Notes: a model not told the origin generated them from the letters alone. Counted from the first letter of the stretch, positions 33,548 through 42,922 are shown. The stretch: 64,000 nucleotides of DNA from Streptomyces hawaiiensis (GCF_004803895.1 NZ_CP021978.1:4030001-4094000), one strand, 5' to 3'. Numbers and translations: made by a program.

Positions 33548-33601
33548 TTTGTGCCCAGCCCGCTGGTCGGCGAGTTTGTGCTCAGCCGGCCGGTCGGCGA
33601 G
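33548..33601. repeat. Two-copy 27-bp tandem repeat upstream of phzC
   Basis: Copies at 33548-33574 and 33575-33601 agree at 24 of 27 positions; each begins TTTGTGC and ends GGTCGGCGAG. The spacer 33521-33758 otherwise holds no gene. It may be a regulator-binding repeat in the phz promoter region or a simple duplication. Confidence 0.65.
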
Positions 33602-33758
33602 CCAGCTGTACAAACAGGAGTTCAATCCGCCAAGCCCAACAAGCATTCGGCGGCACCCCCTGCCGCCTTGTCGGACTTCGCCATCGACGATTGGTGGCGG
33701 GGCATCGATTCATGCGCAGATGGTGAGTTGCCGACATGTTCGAGGTCTGGAGAAAAAC

Positions 33759-34967
33759 TTGAACGTCACCTCGCTCGAGGTTTCGCAGGTCCCGGTTGCG
33801 CGGCAGCAGCCTCAGTGGGGGGACCCGGCCCAGGCCAAGCAGGTCAGGGATGCGCTGGCGGCCCTTCCTCCGCTCGTGGAGGCCACATCTCTGAGCAGGC
33901 TCCGGGGGTTACTCGCCGGAGTCGCCGCCGGGCAGGCACAGGTGGTGCAGGCGGGTGACTGCGCGGAAGACCCGACGGAGTGCACCGCGGGTGACGTGGA
34001 GCGGAAAGTGGGACTCCTCAACGTGCTCGCCGGCGTCATGAGCGCGATCACTCATCAGCCGGTGGTGCGGGTGGGCCGGATCGGAGGCCAGTACGCCAAA
34101 CCCCGGTCGGCACGCACCGAGTGGGTCGGCGGCGTGGAACTCCCGGTGTACCGGGGCCACATGGTGAACGGTCCAGAGCCGGATCCGGAAGCACGGCGGC
34201 CTGACCCCCAGCGCCTGCTGGCGGGCTACCGGGCGGCGAGCCAGGTCATGGCCAACCTCGCCCCGACGCCACGGGCGCGCATCGAGCCGGCGGTGTGGAC
34301 CAGCCACGAGGCTCTGCTCCTCGACTACGAGATCCCGATGCTGCGTCGGGATCGGGAAGGTCGGCTCGCGCTGACTTCCACTCATTGGCCGTGGATCGGC
34401 GAGCGGACCCGCCAGCCCGAGGGAGCCCACGTCGCGCTGCTGGCAGATGTGGTCAACCCGGTCGCGTGCAAGGTCGGGCCCCGTATGACGGTCGCCGAGC
34501 TGCTCGAGTTGTGCGCACGGCTCGACCCTGGACAGGAACCGGGCCGGCTCACCCTGATCGCCCGGATGGGTGCTGACGAGACGACGGATTCATTACCGCC
34601 GCTGGTCCAGGCCGTGCGCGCCGCCGGACACCCGGTGATCTGGCTGGTCGACCCCATGCACGCCAACACCGTGACCACCGTCGAGGGACGCAAGACCCGA
34701 GTCGTGGAGACGATCATCCGGGAGGTCACGGCGTTCCAGGCCGCCGTGCGCACAGCCGGCGGAATACCGGGTGGGATACACCTGGAGGCCACGCCCGACG
34801 ACGTGACCGAATGCGTCGACGCCCACTCCGGAACCGACCGGATCGGCCGGAATTACACGACGTTGTGCGACCCGCGACTCAACCCTCGCCAGGCGGTATC
34901 GGTGGTCTCGGCCTGGCAGACGCAGCGGATGATGGACCGGGCCGAGGGAGAACCGTGCCGGGCATAG
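33759..34967 (+). CDS. phzC: Class II DAHP synthase of the phenazine cluster
   Basis: 402 aa from a TTG at 33759 that has GGAG 6 nt upstream; an ATG at 33720 lacks a ribosome site. It condenses PEP and erythrose 4-phosphate, boosting shikimate-pathway flux. Class II motifs are present: VQAGDCAEDPTEC, VRVGRIGGQYAKPRS, LPVYRGHMVNG, TSHEALLLDYE, WIGERTRQPEGAH, LVDPMHANT and GGIHLEATPDDVTEC. Codon 279 (34593-34595) is TTA, a bldA-dependent codon. The stop overlaps phzD by 13 bp. Confidence 0.92.
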   Translation: MNVTSLEVSQVPVARQQPQWGDPAQAKQVRDALAALPPLVEATSLSRLRGLLAGVAAGQAQVVQAGDCAEDPTECTAGDVERKVGLLNVLAGVMSAITHQPVVRVGRIGGQYAKPRSARTEWVGGVELPVYRGHMVNGPEPDPEARRPDPQRLLAGYRAASQVMANLAPTPRARIEPAVWTSHEALLLDYEIPMLRRDREGRLALTSTHWPWIGERTRQPEGAHVALLADVVNPVACKVGPRMTVAELLELCARLDPGQEPGRLTLIARMGADETTDSLPPLVQAVRAAGHPVIWLVDPMHANTVTTVEGRKTRVVETIIREVTAFQAAVRTAGGIPGGIHLEATPDDVTECVDAHSGTDRIGRNYTTLCDPRLNPRQAVSVVSAWQTQRMMDRAEGEPCRA

Positions 34968-35577
34968 CGCCGATCCCCGCCTACCCACTGCCGACGGCGG
35001 CTGAACTGCCCACCTGTACGGCGCGGTGGACACCCGACCCGAGCCGCGCGGCCCTGCTCGTGCACGACATGCAGCGATACTTCCTCGCGCCCTTCCCCCG
35101 GGGGTGCGCGACCCCCTGGTGCGCCACTGCGCGCAGCTGCGGGAGCGGTGCGCCGAGCTCGGGGTCCCCGTGTTCTACACCGCGCAACCCGGGGGCATGA
35201 CGGACGAGGACCGCGGCCTGCTCAAGGACTTCTGGGGTCCGGGCATGAGGGTGGACCCCGTCGACCGTCAGATCGTCACGGAGCTCGCACCCCGGCCGGG
35301 GGACCAGGTGCTCACCAAGTGGCGCTACAGCGCGTTCTTCCGCTCGGACCTGCTGGCGCAGCTGCGTGACCGTGGCCTCGACCAGCTGATCGTCTGCGGG
35401 GTGTACGCACACGTCGGTGTGCTGGCCACAGCCCTGGAGGCGTTCACCAACGACATCCAGTCGTTCCTGGTCGCCGACGCGGTCGGCGACTTCTCCGCCG
35501 ACTACCACCGGCTGGCCCTGGACTACGCGGCCACTCGCTGCTCGGTGGTCACCACCACCGAGGAGGTCTTCCGATGA
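34955..35577 (+). pseudogene. phzD: Isochorismatase-type ADIC hydrolase, with a one-base frameshift
   Basis: Hydrolyses 2-amino-2-deoxyisochorismate to trans-2,3-dihydro-3-hydroxyanthranilate. The GTG at 34955 (GGGAG upstream) opens a frame reading AYPLPTAAELP, RAALLVHDMQRYFLAPFP with the catalytic-type Asp; at CCCCCGGGGG (35095-35104) the homology jumps to another frame that continues VRDPLVRHCAQLRERC, FYTAQPGGMT, LTKWRYSAFFRSDL, VCGVYAHVGVL to the stop. The total of 623 nt is one short of 208 codons, the usual PhzD length. One missing C would restore it: a true null, a sequencing error or slippage. Confidence 0.88.
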
Positions 35578-37478
35578 ACTCGACGCAGCTGCTCGAGCTC
35601 GTGCTGGGCCCCGATCCGGGTCCCTTCGCCCTGCTGCACCGCCCCGAGGTCCTGGGACCGGACCGTGTGGAGATCCTGCTGGGCCGGGTCAGCACCCCGG
35701 CCCGGCTCGCCGACATCCCGGTGGCCGACCGGACCGGGCAGCCCGGCGAGGCCCGGCACGAGACGCTGGTCCTGGTGCCCCACCAGCAGATCACCGAGCG
35801 CGGCTTCGCCGCTGTCGAGGACGGCTCACCGCTGCTCGCGATGGAGGTGACCGACCACGGGCAGATCAGCGCGTCCGACGCGCTGAGGGCCCTGCCGGAC
35901 GAGCCGATCACCCTGACAGGCGGGCGCTTCGACACCGACGACGAGGCGTACGCGGACACCGTCCGCGCCGTGCTCGACAACGAGATAGGCACGGGAGAGG
36001 GCTCGAACTTCGTCATCAAGCGCTCGTTCGTCGCCGGCATCACCGGCTACTCGACACGCAGCGCACTGAGCCTGTTCCGCCGGCTGCTCACCCGGGAGAG
36101 CGGCGCCTACTGGACCTTCCTCGTGCACACCGGCACGCGCACCTTCGTCGGTGCCACACCGGAGCGCCACGTCAGCCTGCGCGACGGTGTCGCGGCGATG
36201 ACCCCGATCAGCGGTACCTACCGCTACCCGGCCACGGGACCGGTCCTGTCGGAGGTCATGGAGTTCCTCACCGACGGCAAGGAGACCGACGAGCTGTACA
36301 TGGTCCTCGACGAGGAACTCAAGATGATGGCCCGGGTCTGCCAGGGCGGAGGCCGCGTGACGGGGCCGTTCCTGCGGGAGATGGCCTGGCTCGCGCACAC
36401 CGAGTACGTCATCGAGGGGCGCAGCGACCTCGACCCCCGGGACATCCTGCGGGAGACCATGTTCGCCCCTACCGTGACCGGCAGCCCGCTCGAGAACGCC
36501 TGCCGGGTGATCGCCCGCTACGAGCCGCGCGGCCGCGGGTACTACGGAGGCGTCGCGGCCCTCATCGGCCATGACGCCGGCGGCGGGCGCACCATGGACT
36601 CGGCCATCCTCATCCGTACCGCGGACATACAGACCCCGGATGCCGACGGCACCGGTCACGTCGAGGTCGGCGTGGGCGCGACCCTGGTCCGGCACTCCGC
36701 CCCGGACGCCGAGGTCGCCGAGACCCGCACCAAGGCCGCGGGCGTGCTCGCGGCGCTGGGCGCCGACGAACGGCTCGAAGCACACCCGCTGATCCAGGAG
36801 GCGCTGGGGAGACGCAACGAGACGATCGCGAACTTCTGGCTCAGCGACGCCGCGAAGCGTGCGCAGCCCCATCCGGTGCTGGAGGGCCGTCGGGCGCTGG
36901 TCGTCGATGGCGAGGACACCTTCAGCGCGATGCTGGCCCACCAACTGCGCGCCATCGGGCTGACCGTGGAGCTCAGCGGCTTCGACGTGCCTCACCGCTT
37001 CGACGACCACGACCTGGTGGTCATGGGCCCCGGCCCCGGCGACCCGCGGGACACCGACCACCCCAGGATGGCCCGGCTCACCTCGGCCATCGAGGAGCTG
37101 CTGTCCCGGCGCACCCCCTTCCTGGCCGTCTGCCTGAGCCATCAGCTGCTCTGTCGGCACCTCGGGCTCGAGCTGCGCCGCCGGGACGTCCCGAACCAGG
37201 GCACCCAGCGCGAGATCGACCTGTTCGGCTCGCGCGAACGAGTGGGCTTCTACAACTCCTACTCGGCCCGCGCACGAACCGACCGGCTGGAGTGCCCCGG
37301 CGTCGGCGAGGTGAAGGTCTGCCTCGACGCCGGCACGGACGAGGTGCACGCCCTGCGCGGGCCGCACTTCGGCTCGGTGCAGTTCCACCTGGAGTCCGTG
37401 CTCACCCAGGACAGCGAGCGCGTCCTGACCGAACTCCTCGTACCGCTGATGGAGACCGCGGAGGTACTGAACGCATGA
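35574..37478 (+). CDS. phzE: PhzE, 2-amino-2-deoxyisochorismate synthase
   Basis: 634 aa, cytoplasmic. Converts chorismate and glutamine to ADIC. The N-terminal chorismate-binding domain has PISGTYRYPATG, DEELKMMARVCQGG and GYYGGVAALIG; the C-terminal class I glutaminase domain has VVMGPGPGDPRD, the nucleophile Cys520 in AVCLSHQLL, and His605/Glu607 in QFHLES. Domain order and length are normal for PhzE. The ATG overlaps the phzD stop (ATGA at 35574). Confidence 0.96.
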   Translation: MNSTQLLELVLGPDPGPFALLHRPEVLGPDRVEILLGRVSTPARLADIPVADRTGQPGEARHETLVLVPHQQITERGFAAVEDGSPLLAMEVTDHGQISASDALRALPDEPITLTGGRFDTDDEAYADTVRAVLDNEIGTGEGSNFVIKRSFVAGITGYSTRSALSLFRRLLTRESGAYWTFLVHTGTRTFVGATPERHVSLRDGVAAMTPISGTYRYPATGPVLSEVMEFLTDGKETDELYMVLDEELKMMARVCQGGGRVTGPFLREMAWLAHTEYVIEGRSDLDPRDILRETMFAPTVTGSPLENACRVIARYEPRGRGYYGGVAALIGHDAGGGRTMDSAILIRTADIQTPDADGTGHVEVGVGATLVRHSAPDAEVAETRTKAAGVLAALGADERLEAHPLIQEALGRRNETIANFWLSDAAKRAQPHPVLEGRRALVVDGEDTFSAMLAHQLRAIGLTVELSGFDVPHRFDDHDLVVMGPGPGDPRDTDHPRMARLTSAIEELLSRRTPFLAVCLSHQLLCRHLGLELRRRDVPNQGTQREIDLFGSRERVGFYNSYSARARTDRLECPGVGEVKVCLDAGTDEVHALRGPHFGSVQFHLESVLTQDSERVLTELLVPLMETAEVLNA

Positions 37479-37822
37479 AAGCCACCATCTCCTGGTGGGA
37501 CCTCACCGGGTCCGGCCAGAGCATCGACTCCTTACGCGTCTATCTGCGCGACGAGGGCGTCGAGCCGTGGACGGAGATCCCCGGAATGCGGTTGAAGTTC
37601 TGGATCTCCGACCGGGCGACCAACCGCTGGGGCGCCGTGGTGCTGTGGGATTCCGATGCCGACCCGACGGCACCGCTGCCGCCGAACCGGGCCGCCGAAC
37701 TCATCGGATTCCCGCCGACCGTCCGGATGATGTCCGACGTCGAGGCCATCGTCGAAGGTCTCCACTCCGGCCAGCCGGCCGAACGCGGCCTGGCCTTCGA
37801 ACCCACCGGGAAGGCATCGTGA
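37475..37822 (+). CDS. Small ABM/YdhR-like protein inside the phz operon
   Basis: 115 aa, ATGA-coupled to phzE and GTGA-coupled to phzG, so clearly part of the operon. KATISWWDLTGSGQSIDSLR opens; RLKFWISDRATNRWGAVVLW resembles the dimeric alpha/beta-barrel YdhR/ABM fold, which includes small cofactor-free monooxygenases. It is not one of the core phzA-G products. Codon 20 is TTA (37532-37534), a bldA marker. A phenazine-tailoring or scaffold role is inferred. Confidence 0.72.
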   Translation: MKATISWWDLTGSGQSIDSLRVYLRDEGVEPWTEIPGMRLKFWISDRATNRWGAVVLWDSDADPTAPLPPNRAAELIGFPPTVRMMSDVEAIVEGLHSGQPAERGLAFEPTGKAS

Positions 37823-38439
37823 GCACATCGGCCCGGTCCCGGACCACTGAAGAGTTCAGCGCCCCTCCCTCCGAACCGATGGAGCTGCTCCAGGCCTGGT
37901 TCGACAGCGCCGTCGCGGACGCCGTCCGCGAACCGGGCGCACTGGCGCTGGCCACTGTCGATTCCCACGGCCGCGCCTCGAACCGGATCGTCCAGGTACT
38001 CAAGGTCCGTACGACGGGTCTGGTGTTCGCCAGCCACTCCGACAGCCGCAAGGGCCGGGACCTGGCCAGGACGGGCTGGGCGTCCGGCGTCTTCTACTGG
38101 CGCGAGGCCGCCCGCCAGGTGAGCGTGAGCGGCCCGACCCGTCCGCTGCCCGCCGAGGAGTCCGAGGCCCTGTGGGCGGCCCGGCCCGTCGGCACGCACC
38201 CGATGTCGGTGGCGGCGCACCAGAGCGCGCCACTGCTGGACGAGGACGCGCTGCGCAAGCAGGCGCGGGAACTGGGCCGGGACGGTACGGCGCTGCCCCG
38301 CCCGGACCGCTGGCTGGGCTATCTGCTGGAGCCGGCGTACGTGGAGTTCTGGCAGGCCGACCCGGAAGACCGACTGCACCAGCGGCTGCGTTACGAGCGC
38401 GACGGTTCCGGCTGGCGTACGGATCGGCTCCAACCCTGA
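37819..38439 (+). CDS. phzG: PhzG, flavin-dependent phenazine oxidase
   Basis: 206 aa; GTG overlaps the previous stop. PNPOx-like FMN protein that oxidises the tricyclic dihydrophenazine intermediates. Signatures: EPGALALATVDSHGRASNRI, VFASHSDSRKGRDLA, GVFYWREAARQVSVSG and PDRWLGYLLEPAYVEFWQ. Full length. Confidence 0.94.
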   Translation: MSTSARSRTTEEFSAPPSEPMELLQAWFDSAVADAVREPGALALATVDSHGRASNRIVQVLKVRTTGLVFASHSDSRKGRDLARTGWASGVFYWREAARQVSVSGPTRPLPAEESEALWAARPVGTHPMSVAAHQSAPLLDEDALRKQARELGRDGTALPRPDRWLGYLLEPAYVEFWQADPEDRLHQRLRYERDGSGWRTDRLQP

Positions 38440-38487
38440 CCGTGCCCCGGATCGCGGACTGGACAGGAAGAGAAGAAGGGCAAGTCG

Positions 38488-40344
38488 ATGTGTGGAATGA
38501 CAGGTTGGGTCTCGTTCGACCGGGACCTGACGCAGCAGCGCGCGCAACTGGACGCGATGACGCAGACCATGGCCTGCCGGGGACCGGACGCCGAAGGCGT
38601 CTGGCTCGACCGGCACGCGGCGCTCGGCCATCGAAGGCTGGCGGTCATCGACATCGAGGGTGGCACCCAGCCCATGTCGGTGCCCACCGACGACGGCCCG
38701 GTGACGATCGTCTACACCGGTGAGGTCTACAACTACACCGAGCTCAGGGGTGAGTTGCTCCGTCGGGGGCATCGGTTCGAGACCCGCAGTGACACCGAGG
38801 TCGTGCTCCATGGCTACCTGGAGTGGGGCGAAGCGGTCGCCGAACGGCTCAACGGCATGTTCGCGTTCGCCGTCTGGGACTCCAGGGCCGAGAAGCTCGT
38901 GCTGATCCGTGACCGGATGGGCGTCAAGCCGCTCTACTACTCCAGCACCGACGACGGGGTGATGTTCGGCTCCGAGCCGAAGGCGATCCTCGCCAACCCG
39001 CTGGCGGACCGCGCCGTCGACCTCGCCGGACTGCGGGAGCTGGTCAGCTTCACCCAGACCCCGGGCAGCGCGGTGTGGTGCGGGATGAACGAGGTGGTCC
39101 CGGGCGGTCTGGTCACCGTCGACCGCTCCGGCCTGCGCGAGCACCGCTACTGGACGCTGTCCACCCGTCCGCACACCGACGACCGCAAGACCACCATCGC
39201 CACGGTGCGCGAACTGCTCGAGGACATCGTCAGCCGCCAGCTGGTCTCCGACGTCCCGCGCTGCACCCTGCTCTCCGGCGGCCTGGACTCCAGTGCCATC
39301 ACCGCACTGGCCGCGGCCAAGCTCGGCCGGCCCGGGGAGCACGGCGAGCCCGGCGAGAAGGTGCGCAGCTTCGCGGTGGACTTCGCCGGACGGGAGAACG
39401 ACTTCGTCGCCGACGAACTGCGTGCCACGACGGACGCCCCGTACGCGCTCGAGGTGGCCGCGCACGTCGGCTCGCAGCACGAGTCCATCGTGCTCGACCA
39501 TGCCGCGATCGCCGATCCGGCGGTGCGCCGGGCCGTCATCACCGCGCGGGACAGTCCGCTCAGTCTCGGCGACATGGACAATTCGCTCTACCTGCTGTTC
39601 AAGGCCATCCGGGAGCAGTCCACGGTCGCGCTGTCCGGGGAGTCCGCCGACGAGGTCTTCGGCGGGTACAGGTGGTTCTTCCAGCCGGAGGCCCAGGCCG
39701 CGCAGACCTTCCCGTGGATGGCTGTCTTCGTCAGTGGCGCGCGGGCCCAGGTGTCCGACCGGTTCAACGCCGACATCACAGCCGCCCTCGATCTGCCCGC
39801 CTACATCCGCGACCGGTACTCCGACGCGGTCGGCGAGGTCGAACGGGCAGAGGGCGAGAGCGACCACGAGATGCGGATGCGGGTGATGTGCTACCTGCAC
39901 CTGACCCGCTTCGTCCGGATGCTCCTGGAGCGCAAGGACCGGATCAGCATGGCCGTCGGCCTGGAGGTCCGGGTCCCCTTCTGTGACCACCGCCTCGTGG
40001 AGTACGTCTACAACACCCCCTGGTCGCTGAAGACCTTCGACGGCAGGGAGAAGAGCCTGCTGCGCGCCGCGACCGCCGACCTGCTGCCCGAGTCGGTGCT
40101 GAACCGGGTGAAGGCTCCCTACCCCGCCACGCTGGACCCGGCCTACACCGGTGCGCTGTTGCAGCAGTCCAAGGAGCTGCTCACGACCGACGACCCGGTC
40201 TTCGGTCTGGTCGACCGCAGCTGGCTGGAGGACATCACGCGGCAGGACTCGGCCACGATGCCGATCGACGTCCGCAACGGCATGGAGCGCGTACTCGACC
40301 TGAGCACCTGGCTGGACCTCTACCGGCCCGAGCTACGGCTCTGA
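38488..40344 (+). CDS. AsnB-type glutamine amidotransferase of the phenazine cluster (PhzH-like candidate)
   Basis: 618 aa. Cys2 (MCGMTGWVSF) is the glutaminase nucleophile of the class II domain; the synthetase domain has the pyrophosphate loop LLSGGLDSSAITAL (about 260) and SGESADEVFGGYRWFF, with KDRISMAVGLEVRVPFCDHR downstream. In Pseudomonas chlororaphis the AsnB homologue PhzH converts phenazine-1-carboxylate to the carboxamide, so this enzyme may amidate the product here. A housekeeping asparagine synthetase role is less likely in this context. Confidence 0.88.
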   Translation: MCGMTGWVSFDRDLTQQRAQLDAMTQTMACRGPDAEGVWLDRHAALGHRRLAVIDIEGGTQPMSVPTDDGPVTIVYTGEVYNYTELRGELLRRGHRFETRSDTEVVLHGYLEWGEAVAERLNGMFAFAVWDSRAEKLVLIRDRMGVKPLYYSSTDDGVMFGSEPKAILANPLADRAVDLAGLRELVSFTQTPGSAVWCGMNEVVPGGLVTVDRSGLREHRYWTLSTRPHTDDRKTTIATVRELLEDIVSRQLVSDVPRCTLLSGGLDSSAITALAAAKLGRPGEHGEPGEKVRSFAVDFAGRENDFVADELRATTDAPYALEVAAHVGSQHESIVLDHAAIADPAVRRAVITARDSPLSLGDMDNSLYLLFKAIREQSTVALSGESADEVFGGYRWFFQPEAQAAQTFPWMAVFVSGARAQVSDRFNADITAALDLPAYIRDRYSDAVGEVERAEGESDHEMRMRVMCYLHLTRFVRMLLERKDRISMAVGLEVRVPFCDHRLVEYVYNTPWSLKTFDGREKSLLRAATADLLPESVLNRVKAPYPATLDPAYTGALLQQSKELLTTDDPVFGLVDRSWLEDITRQDSATMPIDVRNGMERVLDLSTWLDLYRPELRL

Positions 40345-40436
40345 CGCGGTGTCCGGCCGCATCCGGTCAGTGAGGAGCGGCCGGCCGCGCACCCACGTCA
40401 TTGTCCACGCCCGGACCACGGATTGAGGAACCCGAC

Positions 40437-40928
40437 ATGAAAACGGAAGACGCCAAGCCCGAGGGGCGCGAGAGCGACCTCGACCTGCGCGCCCGGCACC
40501 GTGCCGTCGTCGCGGACTACATGAGCCGCAAGGGCGAGAACCGGCTGACGCGCTACCTGCTCTTCACCGAGGACGGCAGCGCCGGCCTGTGGACCAGCGA
40601 CACCGGCGAACCGATCAACTCGCAGGGACACGCGAAGCTCAAGGCGCACGGTGAGTGGTCGCTGCGCATGTTCCCCGACTGGGAGTGGAAGAACGTCGAG
40701 ATCTTCGAGACACAAGATCCCAACCGGTTCTGGGTCGAGTGTGACGGAGAGGGACAGATCCTCTACCCGGCCTATCCGCCCGGCCACTACAGGAACCACT
40801 TCATCCACTCGTTCCTGTTCGAAGACGGCAGGATAAAGCAGCAGCGCGAGTTCATGAACCCGTTCCAGCAGCTGCGTGCACTGGGCATCGAGGTGCCGAA
40901 GATCAATCGCGGCGGGATCCCCACGTAG
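40437..40928 (+). CDS. phzB: PhzB (PhzA/B family) phenazine condensation enzyme
   Basis: 163 aa from the ATG at 40437. NTF2-like dimer that catalyses condensation of two aminocyclohexenone units. Family motifs: LRARHRAVVADYMSRKGENR, RYLLFTEDGSAGLWTSDTG, MFPDWEWKNVEIFETQDPN, FWVECDGEGQI and HFIHSFLFEDGRIKQQREFM. Only one A/B copy is present, as is normal outside Pseudomonas. Confidence 0.95.
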   Translation: MKTEDAKPEGRESDLDLRARHRAVVADYMSRKGENRLTRYLLFTEDGSAGLWTSDTGEPINSQGHAKLKAHGEWSLRMFPDWEWKNVEIFETQDPNRFWVECDGEGQILYPAYPPGHYRNHFIHSFLFEDGRIKQQREFMNPFQQLRALGIEVPKINRGGIPT

Positions 40929-40981
40929 GGACTGGACTTCCCGGCACTTCCACCGTTCGTACTCACAGCAAGGAGCATCAG

Positions 40982-41392
40982 GTGGGATCTCGGCTCAATC
41001 CGTACATCGCCTTCGACGGGAACGCCCGGCAGGCGATGGAGTTCTACCACGACATCCTCGGCGGGAAGCTGGAGTTGGGCACGTTCAGCGACTTCGGTTC
41101 GTCGGAGTCGCCCGACCCCGAGAAGATCATGCACGCCACGCTCAGCACTGCGGACGGTTTCACGGTGATGGCGTGGGACGTCCCGGAGCGGGTCCCCTTC
41201 AACCCGGGGACCAACGTCGCGCTCTACCTCGGCGGCGACGACGCCGGCCTGCGCTCGTACTTCGAGAAGCTGTCCGTCGGCGGAACCGTGGCGATGCCCC
41301 TCAAGAAGCAGATCTGGGGCGACGAGGCCGGCACGCTCGTGGACCAGTTCGGGATCACCTGGATGTTCAACATCACGCAGCAGCAGCCCTGA
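40982..41392 (+). CDS. VOC-fold (PhnB/glyoxalase-like) protein
   Basis: 136 aa from a GTG with AAGGAG 7 nt upstream. LNPYIAFDGNARQAMEFYHDILGG, NVALYLGGDDAG and WGDEAGTLVDQFGITWMFNI are typical of the PhnB-like VOC subfamily. Position between phzB and the methyltransferase suggests phenazine modification or self-resistance by sequestration, but PhnB-like proteins are also common housekeeping genes. Confidence 0.8.
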   Translation: MGSRLNPYIAFDGNARQAMEFYHDILGGKLELGTFSDFGSSESPDPEKIMHATLSTADGFTVMAWDVPERVPFNPGTNVALYLGGDDAGLRSYFEKLSVGGTVAMPLKKQIWGDEAGTLVDQFGITWMFNITQQQP

Positions 41393-41432
41393 TCGCCCGC
41401 GGGGCCGCTGCGGTCAAAGGGGCGTGGAACCG

Positions 41433-41807
41433 ATGACGGACGAGTTGGACGACAGGCTGGACCGGATCGGACGGCACCCCTTCCGCGCGAAGTTCCGGCT
41501 GCGCGGAAGGGATCGCGCGGTGGTCGACCTGCGCGGCATCACGACCGTCCGCAAGCATGCCGGGGAGCTGATCGGGCGGAGGCTGGCGCCGGCCGAACCG
41601 CGCAACGACGGCCGTCAGACGCCCTACCGAGGACACCCCGTGTTCGTCGCCCAGCACGCCACCGCGACGTGCTGCCGTACCTGCCTCGCGCGCTGGCACG
41701 GCATCCCCGCCGGGCACGCGCTCGACGACGCCGAGCGGGCCTACGTCGTGGAGGCGATCTGCCGCTGGATCGTGAAGCAGTACGCCCCTCATCACCCGCC
41801 GCTGTGA
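41433..41807 (+). CDS. DUF4186 family protein
   Basis: 124 aa from the ATG at 41433, preceded by AAAGGGG. The signature DRIGRHPFRAKFRLRGRDRA, RRLAPAEPRNDGRQTPYRGH, VFVAQHATATCCRTCLARWH is DUF4186, with conserved His/Cys residues suggesting a metal site. Found scattered in bacteria, often mobile. Function unknown. Confidence 0.82.
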   Translation: MTDELDDRLDRIGRHPFRAKFRLRGRDRAVVDLRGITTVRKHAGELIGRRLAPAEPRNDGRQTPYRGHPVFVAQHATATCCRTCLARWHGIPAGHALDDAERAYVVEAICRWIVKQYAPHHPPL

Positions 41808-41911
41808 CGGAGACGAGGCCGCACCGCCGGCCGACAGGTGAGGGGCGAAGGACAAGTCGGGCGAAGTGGGCCGACCGGCGTTGGCCGGGAGGCCGGGACG
41901 GTGAGGATTCA

Positions 41912-42922
41912 ATGACAGTGGATGTGCAGGCCACTCGAGACGTGGTCGACATCATCACCGGAGGATGGAGAGCGCAGGCGCTCTACACCGCGGTCAAACT
42001 CGGACTGCCGGACCACGTCGAGGCCGGCCGTGACACCGATGCCGAACTGGCCAAGGCGACCGGGGCGAACGAGCAGGGCATCCACCGTCTGATGCGTCTG
42101 CTGGTGGCCATGGGCATATTCGAGGGCAGCGGGTCCACCGGCTACCGCGGTACCCGGGTGAGCGCTGCCCTTCTCGAAGGCCCCCAGTCCCTGAGCGACA
42201 TGTGCCTGCTGTACGGCGAGGAGTTCTACTCCGCCTGGGGTCACGCCCACCACGCGATCAGCACGAAGAGCTCCGGATTCGAAGTCGCCTACGGCCGGTC
42301 GTTCTACGAGTACCTGGGGCAGGACGTGGCCACCGCCCGTCGGTTCCAGCTCACCATGAACGCCGCGAGCATGTTCTTCCACCAGGTACCCGAGGTCTTC
42401 GACTTCTCCGGCAAGAAGGTCGTGGACGTGGGTGGTGGCGGCGGACATCTGCTCGCCACGATCCTCGGTGCCACGCCGGACGCCGAAGGCACGCTCTACG
42501 ACCGGGAGCACATGGTCCCCAAAGCGCGTGAGCACCTGTCCGCCACCGTCGGCCTCGACCGGGCCGAGGTCGTCGGGGGCGACATGTTCCAGGGTGTCCC
42601 GGCGGGCGGGGACGTCTACATCCTCTGCCGGGTGCTGGCCGGTCACGACGACGAAGCCGTCGTCGGTGTCTTCGAGCACTGCCGCCGCGCCATGGCCGGC
42701 TCCTCCTCCCGGCTGTTGATCCTCGACCGGTTCGTCGAGGACGAGAACTCCAGCGTGCTGCCTGCCCTGTGGGACCTTCACCTTCTGATGACGACGGGCG
42801 GCGAGCACCGCACCGTCGACCGGATCACCCGGCTGTTGAGCCGCGCAGGCCTGGAGGTCACCGGGACCGCGGAGCTGCCCATGGAGACGACCGCCCTGAT
42901 CTGCACACCGCGCACCACGTAA
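41912..42922 (+). CDS. SAM-dependent O-methyltransferase (PhzM-like candidate)
   Basis: 336 aa from the ATG at 41912. N-terminal winged-helix dimerisation domain (ITGGWRAQALYTAVKLGLPD, EQGIHRLMRLLVAMGIFE) and a C-terminal Rossmann domain with VVDVGGGGGHLLATIL as motif I. The plant-type methyltransferase family includes PhzM and many antibiotic tailoring enzymes. It probably methylates a phenazine oxygen or nitrogen. Confidence 0.88.
   Translation: MTVDVQATRDVVDIITGGWRAQALYTAVKLGLPDHVEAGRDTDAELAKATGANEQGIHRLMRLLVAMGIFEGSGSTGYRGTRVSAALLEGPQSLSDMCLLYGEEFYSAWGHAHHAISTKSSGFEVAYGRSFYEYLGQDVATARRFQLTMNAASMFFHQVPEVFDFSGKKVVDVGGGGGHLLATILGATPDAEGTLYDREHMVPKAREHLSATVGLDRAEVVGGDMFQGVPAGGDVYILCRVLAGHDDEAVVGVFEHCRRAMAGSSSRLLILDRFVEDENSSVLPALWDLHLLMTTGGEHRTVDRITRLLSRAGLEVTGTAELPMETTALICTPRTT

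Noticed and set aside
37540..39990. 816-codon reverse-strand frame across phzG and the AsnB-like gene
   Set aside because: Low-complexity Val/Gly/Arg-rich translation antisense to two well-recognised genes.
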